DNA of 64,000 bases from Parasitella parasitica (lineage: Eukaryota; Mucoromycota; Mucoromycetes; Mucorales; Mucoraceae): assembly GCA_025201805.1 (NCBI GenBank), contig MU619262.1:225068-289067 (forward strand), read 5' to 3'. The notes under the pieces are model-generated. The model was not told the origin of the DNA, did no database searches, and saw only the letters and a program-made list of their open reading frames with translations. The position numbers were made by a program, and so were the translations under genes. Below, piece after piece: positions 55,587 through 64,000 of this stretch; position 1 is the stretch's first letter; every line of letters begins with the position of its first letter.

Positions 55587-56750
55587 TATAAGTCTATGTG
55601 TCTATAGAGAAGGAAGGGAATGGGGGGTTTTTTTTTGTTTTGTCTGTGAATATAGAAGAAAGATTATTTAAATTTCTGTTTGGTATTTATAGAGAATGGA
55701 GGTTGGTGTGCGTAGAGAACGAAATAGGGGGAGTCCACGTTTTGCACTAATAGAATGATAGGATATGTTTCGAAGTAATGAAAGTTTTGAAGCCACGTTT
55801 CCGATCAAATCGAAATTCATTGTAGTGCAGACATTTTGTCATGGCCAATAGTTGATGATATACTGTTAATTGTCGTCATTATAACGTCGTGTCATCATAT
55901 TGAGTTGATGATATTATAGTATATATATTTCATTGATGAAAAAGAATAACGGTGCTTTCATCCGAACTTCCGTGCTCATTAAATGCATACAATATAATTG
56001 AATTTAAAAGAAGGGGTATACACACGCACACAAAAGAAAATGAAGAGGGAGACACGCCAAAAAAAATAACAAGCGCCGTACATATTGATATTATATCGTC
56101 TAGCCTTATTGCATCATTCAGACATCAAATTTACTTTTCCTTCCAATTAGGCTACCATAAAAAAAGGACGGATGATTTGATCAGGCGTCATTGACAAGCA
56201 ATTTACCCCTTTCTATCATTATAGCCTCAATTCCTCACGTGCCTTGTAGGGAGTTACCATATTTGTGTGATAAAGCGATAAGGAGTAGGCGAAAATGATG
56301 AACACATATTTGTGAGCAATATGAAATGCTAAAAAAGAAAAAAACTTGTTTAATTTATATTCTGCCTAATTATTATTATTTATGTAATTTATTCATTACT
56401 GCAATAATTTATCCTAATGAAAAGCATTTGACGGTTGGTTTAAAATAGTCTCTGGGTGGGCGTTTATCGCATATGCTGGTTATCAGTGATTTCATTCTTT
56501 GGTCATGTTACTGCTCTGATTCTAGATCGATGCATTTCCGTGAATAGGAAGTCTTGCCAACACTTACCCGCTCCCATAGAGCACAAAGCCATGATGATTG
56601 CTTTTTAAGCATTGTATGTGCTTTACTCTTGTGCCAAGAAGCAAAAGCTCTCCGTATGGAAATTGAATTTTTTTTTTTCACTCACTGGTAGAATAAAAAC
56701 GCGTCAAAGCATACTGTATATTGGTACGGTAATATTTTACAGATTTTTAT
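55587..56750. other. Intergenic
   Basis: About 1.2 kb, AT-rich. A motif AGTTGATGATAT occurs near 55850 and 55903 with the inverse TCATCA between them, which could form a small hairpin. No gene supported. Confidence 0.4.
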
Positions 56751-59249
56751 TTAATCTTTATCAGCATCTTCCTTTAACGAAACGGTACGATTTACAATGA
56801 TGGTCTTTAGACCTTCCTTTACTTGACCAGACTTGATCAATTCAGCATCCAGCTCAGTATCCTTATCCAAACAGAAATAGCCTGTGCGAGTGAATTGCCA
56901 GCGCATGCTTTCCTTGTCTTTGCCACCAGTTTTGTTTACCCAATCGGCAATGTGGTCATACAAACCCACTTCCGCGATGGCACCCCTGACAACCTCCAAT
57001 GAATGACTGTTGATATCGTTGAGGTAGCCTCCTTCAACTGTTTCAGGGTTATCATGCATAAAGAGACGTTCGTAAATACGGAGCTCATCCAGCTTGACAG
57101 GCGAATTGTATTTAGGTGAGTCGGCAACCCAGTGAATATACGTCTTGGGCTTCTTGGATACCCCATCATTTTCATAGGTACATTCAATTTCTATTACCTT
57201 GCCAGTATCGTCTTTCTTGTAGCCGGTACAGTGAATATGGTGCTTGGCATACAAGAGACCAACCGATTTACCAGGAGCAAGGCGATAGTAGCCCTTGGTA
57301 TCTTGCTCACGGAAGTCAGACCTATCAATATACAAAAACTTGGTGAATGGAACCAGATGTTCACCCATAGCAGGATCTCTGGGTTTGTTGGGGACAGCAA
57401 GTTGCTCGACAAAATCATCAGAGACGTTAGTCAATACAACACGAATGGGATCTACAATGGCCATTAAACGGGGAGCAGTTTTGTCTAAATATTCACGAGT
57501 TTTTGAATCGAAACGTGAGACTTCAATGGTAGATTGGTTTGTAGTGACGCCAAGCTCAAGTACAAAGTTGTTGATGGCCTCAGGAGGGACACCGCGTCTA
57601 CGGATGCCAACAAGCGTATAGAGTCTTGGGTCATCCCAATCATTAACATAGTTGTTTGTAACCATTTTGAGGATTTTACGCTTGGACATGATGGTTCCAC
57701 TAACATTCAGACGTCCATATTCCCACTGTACCGGCTTGTAAATTTCGACAGCATCAACCAACCAGTAATAGCTTTCACGAGATTGTCTGAATTCGGTCGT
57801 ACAGAGCGAGTGAGTGATATTTTCGAATGAATCGACCAAGCAATGCGTAAAGTCATACGTAGGATAGATGCACCATTGGTCGTGGGTTTTGAAATGAGGT
57901 GTATACAAGATACGATAAGCAATCAGGTCCCAGAACTGAGGGTTGCCGTTATCCAAATCCATCTTCATACGGAGAGTAACTTCACTTTCCTTGTAACCGC
58001 CTTCCTTCATCTTGTAGAATTGACGCAAGGTTTCCTCAATGGGTCTGTCACGATGGACACAGGCTCTACGCTCCCCATGGTCTTTGCCACCACGACACGC
58101 ATTGATCTCCTCGCCAGTACATTGGCAGGTATAGGCTAATCCCTTTTTGATCAACTTGACAGCCAAATCAAACAGCTCTTGGAAGTAATCACTAGAGTAA
58201 GTAATCTTGTACGGCTCAAACCCGAGCCATCTCACTGTCTCAAGAATGGAGGTAAAGTACTTTTCCTCTTCGGCTTCAGGATTAGTATCATCGTAACGGA
58301 GATAGGTAATGCCATTATGGGCTTTTGCGTAACCAAAATTGACATTGATAGCCTTTGCATGACCAATGTGGAGATAGCCATTAGGTTCGGGAGGGAAACG
58401 AGTGACAACTTTTCCCCCAGTAGCCTTCAAATGCTCCTCCATTAATTCAGGCTTGATTTGAGGATTTTCTCCAGCTTTATGCAATCTACCCAGGTCACTT
58501 TCAAAAAAGATCCTTGTCAGGTCCACCTTTATCTCGGGTTCAGCCGTCTTGCTAACAGTAGCGGTGGCTGGCTTGGGCTCCTTCTTTTTTTTTTGGGGGG
58601 CATCACGTTCGTCCTTGGGACCCAGTAGGGCAAGATATTGAGCCTCCACCTCATTCTTTACCTTACCGCCATCAGCCCAACGAAGAGACTCGATCTTTCT
58701 TGTGTTAGATAAAGTGGGACCCAAAGTCTTGTAGCGGTTGGCAACAATATTTTCGTTGTTGGCAGAAATATACTCTGCAATCGCCTGTGTAATCTGTTCA
58801 GGAGTAACAACAATGCCTGGGAAATCACTTAGTGAACCAATAAAATGTTCCAAAAACTTTTCTGTACTTACCAACACCAGTGGCGGCATCAAACTCTTCT
58901 TGCTTGAATCCGCTTTCACAAAACTTGATTGCGGCTAACAGTTGATATCACGATCAGCATTTTGATTGTCTCCAAAAAGGGGTGATTTACCTGAAATTTG
59001 GTCGGTAGTCTTTAAATCACCATTCATGATTTTCTCTGTAATAAAAGAACGGTACTCGGCAGGAATCTTGGAAGCACCAGCGGCCAAAGTGTACAGGAGA
59101 ATGCCAATGTCTTTATCACAGCCATCACGAAAGTTGGCTTCGTTGATGATAGTCTCGAGCGTAGTTGCCAGCTTTTTGTTCTTGGCTGTGTCTTTGGCTT
59201 TTTGTTCGGACAAGCCAATCTTGACAAAAAGGGGAATCAGGTCGTCCAT
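56751..59249 (-). CDS. GLN4: Glutaminyl-tRNA synthetase
   Basis: Class I synthetase charging tRNA-Gln in the cytosol. Exons are 59249-58991, 58934-58872 and 58816-56751 (795 residues). The N-terminal GlnRS-specific helical domain starts MDDLIPLFVKIGLSEQKAKD. A Lys-rich linker (APQKKKKEPKPATATV) follows. The catalytic core has FPPEPNGYLHIGHAKAINVN (HIGH), TYLRYDDTNPEAEEEKYF, WCIYPTYDFTHCLVDSFENI, and VSGTIMSKRK (KMSKS equivalent, MSK). The C-terminal anticodon-binding barrels contain FTKFLYIDRSDFRE, YYRLAPGKSVGLLYA and FTRTGYFCL. The 63-nt second exon fits frame on both sides. The gene is divergent from a small gene whose start is only 66 bp away. Confidence 0.97.
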
Positions 59250-59314
59250 CTTGAGCGTTGATATAACAGATGAAAAATGTGCCAAAAACTTTTTTCCATT
59301 GTCTAATTTATACC
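59250..59314. promoter_or_regulatory. Very short divergent promoter
   Basis: Only 65 bp separate the start codons of glutaminyl-tRNA synthetase (-) and the basic protein gene (+), so their 5' untranslated regions and promoters must overlap. Confidence 0.5.
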
Positions 59315-59748
59315 ATGAAAAAATTAATGAGTCACTTTCTAGCTGTGCCACAGCTGCGACCTTTAGGCAAGCATTATCGTAAAGGTCAAGGCCTTGTGCC
59401 CGTAAACAAATCCTCCAAGAATCCGAGACTGGTGCAGAGTCGAATGCACGTGGTATGCTTAAGCTGCTTGTTTCTACGCTTGTTGTTGACAATCAAAATT
59501 CGTGTGTTGAAATGGAGTTTTCCACCCCTAAAATAATGATCAGAATCCGTATTCGCACATTTAAAACTTGCCACAGCAGACAATACCACCCTTTGCGAGG
59601 AAGACCAATGCTCCAAGAAATAGAGGCCTTTTTGGGCTTTCTTCCTACAACATCGATGGCTCAGACGATTCCTCGATTGCATTGTCGAATCATACAAGAA
59701 GTTTACCACATATTTCATGAGATGAAAACACTTGGTATGCATATCTGA
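59315..59748 (+). CDS. Small basic protein, possibly mitochondrial
   Basis: Exons are 59315-59452 and 59518-59748 (122 residues), with an intron GTATGC to GAG that keeps phase 0. The family is not recognised. The N-terminus (MKKLMSHFLAVPQLRPLGKH) is basic and free of acidic residues, and the body is strongly basic (KIMIRIRIRTFKTCHSRQYH and RGRP), as in small mitochondrial ribosomal proteins. A helical segment PMLQEIEAFLGFLP and a His-rich C-terminus follow. The frame is also open without the intron as a 97-codon ORF from 59455, and antisense at 59386-59841, so the model needs transcript support. A second ATG at 59327 is an alternative start. Confidence 0.5.
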
Positions 59749-61173
59749 TTTATTTATTACTTTCTTGAAAATATACATCCCTCCTTGGTGGCAATTATGA
59801 AAAAAAAAAAATTGAAACATGGCTCGTAAAACAATGGTCAATTTGTTGCTGGTCCTCTAGACCCTTTGGTTTGCGCGATGACTTGTTACAGCACAAAATA
59901 TATTATTATTACAAGCATTGGCTGTAAAAAAGGCGATCCAACAAAATAATGTTTTATTCGAACAAATGCAATATAGGGTTATTTAATATGAAATTATGCT
60001 TTTATTTAGTTCTCAAGATCAATACAATTTCGATGATTCTTTCATGGTACAGGATGGACTGTAGCATAGCTATCCCCAGACAGATGCAATCTAAAGAGAG
60101 AATTTACTGCAACTTTGTTATTGTAACAGAATCCACATTTAACCAACCTGGATATGGTGGATTCACCATCAAATACATGCTGTTTCAACACTTTGATCTT
60201 TTGTATACGAATATAGTAAATCTCTAGCCAAGAACACATTAATTCTGTCAGTAAGAATATAATTCCTAGCATTTGATATTGCAACATTTTATCTGTAAAT
60301 ATGCATTTGATACCATATTTCCTTATGTATGCTACACCATGCCGTATCGAAATGTGCCTCACTTCACCATAAAAGAATAATTTGAAACGCCCAGAAAGGG
60401 AGAGATCAGGATAAATACATACAGGGAGTTAAGTTATCGAGTTCTAAGCAAAAGTGCCTGATTGTGAATAATACTCCTGACATACAAGCCGTGATTCCTA
60501 TCGCCTACAAATGTGTGTTGTGGGCGGTTATTCACCATAATTTTGGGAAAACTGGCTCTGGTTGGCTCATCATAGATTAACCTAGAATATTGGCAATTTC
60601 AGTATGCGCTTGTTTAATCTAAACTTGTTGATTTCTACAAATGGTACGGTATAATATGCAGCTTACTTGTGATTCTATTGAAAGAAAGGAAACATGACTC
60701 CTTGTTTGCTTATTGCATATTGATACATACCGAGCCAATAAGCGTTTTGTAATTGCGCGTATAATTACCCGGAAAGTGATGAATCAAAAAATCATGCATG
60801 AAACATCGATACAAACGCTATTCGTACAATAAATTTGAACGAGAACCACGATTAACATGTTCAAGCGACATTTTTCAGTAAGAAAAAAGCATATTATCTG
60901 ATCCTAAGGATATTTATTATTGATAAAGCAAGGTTAAAATGATCTCAACTTTAGAGAAACATTCGGCGGATCTTCCGACTACTTGGCGCTGCATCCAGTG
61001 TGAATTCCTGCGGCGGAACCCCCGGTAGTATACCATATAAGTTGAAATCCTGCGGCGCAATCTCCGTTTAGATTTGTTGATCTAGTGAACAATACAAGTA
61101 TATATATTTATACGCTCAACTCCTTTGTTTCTGTTCGTTTATTCCTCTCTCTTTAATTTTTTTATAACCAAAT
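59749..61173. other. Intergenic, P450 upstream region
   Basis: About 1.4 kb. No gene supported. The last 220 bp hold GC-rich motifs that stand out from the AT-rich background (see the separate entry) and a TA-rich TATA region near 61097-61112. Confidence 0.45.
60964..61066. promoter_or_regulatory. CGG-containing motif cluster upstream of P450
   Basis: CGGATCTTCCG (CGG-N5-CCG) near 60967-60977 resembles a Zn2Cys6 binuclear-cluster site. Two imperfect direct repeats follow, GAATTCCTGCGGCGGAACCC at 61002 and GAAATCCTGCGGCGCAATCT at 61044. They end about 108 bp before the P450 start codon. Confidence 0.45.
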
Positions 61174-63051
61174 ATGATTGAAAACACATTGCAAAGCTAT
61201 AACAAGGCAATTGAAAAAGTGCTCTCAGTGGTAAGAAAAAAAAAAGTCTCGTACATTGGCATGGCCGTTTTGTGTCTGGTTCTTCAACGGATTTATGCTT
61301 CTTATGCTGTGCCACCAAGCTCTCTCCGTCAGTATCCAAAAGTATCACTACTTGCTATGCTCAAATCGTTTTATGTCAAAGAGTCAGTGGCCAGCCGCAG
61401 CAAAAGATTAGTTGCTCCTTTAACTAATGCAGGACACGGCTTTTACGTAGTAAGCTTTGATAATAGTATCTCTTCTTGACCCATTTTTTTAATTTATCTT
61501 GTTTTAGTGTCGAATCCCTTTGACCTGGACCATATTTGTCACTGACCCTCTTGCCGCTAAAACATTTCTACTCAAAACAGAAAACTTTCCCAAAACCAAT
61601 ACAATTTTTGGAGCTCTGGGTGATTCAAGTCCTGTTGTCAAGTTTATGGGCAAAGAAAATGTAGCCATGTCAAATGGTGAGCAATGGAAAAGGCAGCGCA
61701 AGGTACGCATAATATGTATAGTTGATGCGAATCACTACTAAATCTATGCCATTAATAATGCAGATTATGAACCCTGCTTTTCATCGTTCTCAGCCAGTAA
61801 AGACATTTGGAAATGTAGTGCCAGACTTGTTTGTCTTGATTGACCAAGATCCTGAGCGTGTACTTATCACACCAAAGATGAAATCATTTGCACTTGATGC
61901 CTTGGGCTTATCGGCATTTGGGTTTGATTTCCAATCTTTGAAAGGAGATCCTGAAGGATGGACAAGAAAGTACAATGTTGTGATTTCTACCTTGTTCAAC
62001 CCTTTTATCAACATTTTCGCCAGTATCGATTTTCTGGTCAAGTACATTTCTCCTGAAAGAAGACGAGTAATCAAAGCAACTGACGAGTTCAACAACATGC
62101 TGAGCGATTTGGCTGATAAAAGAAGACAGGAAATACTCGATGGTGAAAAGCAAGGTATTCCGGAAAACGAAAAGGACCTGCTTACATTGATGATTGAGGC
62201 TGATATTCGAGATGGTGTGGCAACAACAACCAAAGAATTAAGAGTAAGTGCTGAATTTATTCAATATAATAGATCTTATTTAACAGTGCTAATGTTTGTC
62301 GACAGCACAATATGGCTATCTTCTTCTTGGCAGGTCACGATTCCACTGCAAATACACTCGCACTCTGTCTTTATAATCTTGCCAAACACAAGGTATGCGT
62401 GGATTTATATGTCTCTATATAAGCCTTTTTTTGTTACTAATGAATACTTTATAGCACGTACAAAGGAAAGCTCGCCAAGAAGTATTGAATATTTTAGGCG
62501 ATGAGCCTATGGATGTTATTCCTACTGCTGAAGATTTGAAGAAACTCGATTATGTGAATATGGTAATCAAGGAGAATCTTCGCCGCAATGGACCTGCAGA
62601 CAACTTGATGTCGCGGGATACCCAGCAAGATATAGATCTAAATGGTACAATCATTCCAAAGGGGTCCAAAGTCAGTGTCGATGTAGTCTCTATTCACATG
62701 AATCCTAAAATTTGGCACGATCCTGAAAGCTTCATTCCGGAACGATTTGAACAAGGAGGCGAGTACGAAAAGCACGAAGGTTTTACGTGGCTTCCTTTCA
62801 GCAATGGTTCCAGACAATGCCTTGGACTTAATTTTAGCTTGACAGAGCAAAGGGTTGTATTGTGCATGATGTGTAAGTCTTTTCACATTGTATACAAGTA
62901 ATAAACTAATCATTTATCTTTATTGGCTATAGTGAAACGTTATGAAATTGACATTCCAAAAGACTCTATCCATTACAATGAGATCGTTTTTGATGGCGCA
63001 TTCACTTTTGCACCGCAATCACTTGAATTGTCCTTTAAAAGACGTTACTAA
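61174..63051 (+). CDS. Cytochrome P450 monooxygenase
   Basis: Heme-thiolate monooxygenase, ER-anchored by an N-terminal helix (VSYIGMAVLCLVLQRIYASY). Exons are 61174-61449, 61508-61702, 61764-62243, 62306-62392, 62455-62872 and 62933-63051 (524 residues). Motifs are WKRQRK with IMNPAF (C helix), I-helix FFLAGHDSTANTLAL (about 326), K-helix ExxR in VIKENLRRNG (about 385), the PERF-type FIPERFEQGG, and heme loop FSNGSRQCLGLNFS (Cys about 468). The I-helix has His in place of the more common Gly/Glu before DST. It looks like one of the large mucoralean P450 families; substrate unknown. The clustered GC-rich motifs upstream suggest regulated expression. Confidence 0.93.
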
Positions 63052-63097
63052 AGTCTATTCTATATTCTATATTATATATTCATATACTCTTTTCTGT

Positions 63098-63979
63098 CTA
63101 TATCCTATATTTTGCCACATGATTCTGCCAATCGTTGAGATGCGGTATATCGTTTTTAATTTCTTTATCCATAAAGTTTTGAGGACGCATGCCTTTGTAT
63201 TTGAATCTGTACAGACCACAGGCATTGCACAAGGTTTTATCACCAGCAGGTCCAGCACGGATGATTGTGGTCATGAACGGCGAGCAATTGCAGTCAACAC
63301 ATCGCCAGGAGGCGCTCATCATTTTACCTTTACAAATCATGTAGTTAATACGCATAGAAAACCAATCATAGATTCCATATTTTTTTTTTTTTTTTTTAAA
63401 AAAAAGGCTTACTAGGAGTTGGGCGGGTAATCTGGTCAACTGTCGATACATTTTCTTCATTATTATTAGCAACCAACTGGCCTGAGGTCAGCGAAACACC
63501 GGCAGCTTCAGCTGCAATATTCATACGAGCCTTCATTGCGCTTCTTCTCTGACTATGTGTGGATGCGTCTTGTGCGGTTTGCATACTTTTCAAAAACTGA
63601 TCGTCTGTCATTTCATGCTCTGGTGGTGAAGCAAAGATGGTACGATAAGTAGGCACAGGTTCGCGATCAGGCAACGTTGCTCCTTTTCTATTACGCATGC
63701 CTCTTCTCTTTCGTCTTGACTCTCTCGTTCTATCCTTCTCAATCTTTGCAATTTCAGCATCAGTTACCTCTATTAATGACGGTGTAAATCGCTGCACTGA
63801 ATTGTAATCTCTAATCACATTGCGAATAGCCGGTAAAAAACTGCGCTTCAACTCATCATTATCGACTGGTCCGTCACCAAACTCGTATCCTGTTATTAAC
63901 AGTGATTTGATAAATAAGAGTTATCTAAAAAAAGTATGCTGGGAAACTCGCCTGGGAAACCAGCTTGGAGGTCTCCCAT
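63098..63979 (-). CDS. SNF5/SMARCB1-family subunit with GATA finger, 5' end uncertain
   Basis: C-terminal portion of a chromatin-remodelling (SWI/SNF or RSC) core subunit. Exons in the window are 63979-63952, 63889-63413 and 63326-63098 (244 residues). YNSVQRFTPSLIEVTDAEIA followed by KDRTRESRRKRRG matches the end of the SNF5 domain (LTDAE then RxxRRxRR). A GATA-type finger follows: WRCVDCNC, an 18-residue loop with AGPAGDKT, then LCNACGLY, as in filamentous-fungal Snf5 proteins. The SNF5 repeats themselves are absent, and a TAA directly precedes the ATG at 63979. So either this is a short protein or, more likely, an acceptor (GGGAG near 63973) joins it to exons beyond the right edge. The first intron starts with GC. 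Confidence 0.75.
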
Positions 63980-64000
63980 TTAAAATAATTGAAATTCAGA

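Noticed and set aside
59250-59492. Upstream in-frame ATG extension of glutaminyl-tRNA synthetase
   Set aside because: It would run through the divergent neighbour's first exon and add sequence not seen in the family; MDDLIPLF is the usual kind of start.
59386-59841. 151-codon minus-strand frame opposite the small basic protein gene
   Set aside because: Cys/His/Arg-rich with no motif, and it overlaps a spliced + model with good splice sites and a start adjacent to a shared promoter.

Overview
The window comes from a fungal nuclear genome, most likely a mucoralean (Mucoromycota). The base composition is AT-rich. Almost every gene is cut by introns of about 45-75 nt with GT-AG ends and CTRAY-like branch points. 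Intergenic DNA is full of homopolymers and microsatellites. Mitochondrial complex I subunits are present, as is a sestrin, a family absent from the model yeasts. Three short runs of N (2738-2754, 18721-18730, 41178-41187) sit beside poly-A/T tracts and are assembly gaps. No tRNA, rRNA or CRISPR array was seen. Exon structures below were built by hand from splice signals and reading frame; for every gene model the summed exon length is a multiple of three.

Layout. 0.4-4 kb: eIF4E, ribosomal protein eS7 and a Ras GTPase on +. 4.3-6.5 kb: a polar hypothetical gene on -, then a broken or oddly spliced coding stretch. 7-8.6 kb: Arp3 (+). 8.6-12.6 kb: gene-poor DNA with a relic repeat. 12.6-14.8 kb: sestrin (+). 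15-16.1 kb: a secreted protein (+). 16.6-19 kb: a lysine-rich membrane protein and NMN adenylyltransferase (-). 20.3-21.1 kb: the Mms2-type E2 variant (+). 21.5 kb: a 63-residue secreted peptide (-). 22.9 kb: transposase-like relic. 23.3-28.7 kb: GINS subunit Psf1 (+), an NDUFA11-like complex I subunit (-), splicing factor SF3B1 (+). 29.5-32 kb: PRPP synthetase and a HAD phosphatase (-). 33-36.4 kb: a Kelch membrane protein and a serine-rich protein (+). 36.5-39.7 kb: MET2 (-) and phosphoglycerate dehydrogenase (+), divergent. 41.5-44 kb: a mucin-like membrane protein (+) and an AP endonuclease (-). 46.1-47.9 kb: hexose transporter (+). 48.1-51.4 kb: two small hypothetical genes and NDUFS2 (-). 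52.5-54 kb: decayed gag-like element (-). 55.3 kb: zinc-ribbon protein (-). 56.7-59.7 kb: glutaminyl-tRNA synthetase (-) with a small basic protein divergent from it (+). 61.2-63 kb: cytochrome P450 (+). 63.1-64 kb: C-terminal part of an SNF5-family chromatin subunit with a GATA finger (-), running off the right edge.

Most genes are housekeeping and unrelated to each other. Possible functional links are MET2 beside phosphoglycerate dehydrogenase (serine and sulfur amino-acid synthesis from one promoter region), PRPP synthetase and NMN adenylyltransferase (nucleotide and NAD supply), and two complex I subunits. The most unusual items are the fungal sestrin with a changed peroxidase-site residue, a gag-like relic whose two zinc knuckles have each lost ligands, a repeat family shared between 10.1 kb and 53.9 kb, and an AP endonuclease with an in-frame upstream start that would add a presequence-like leader.
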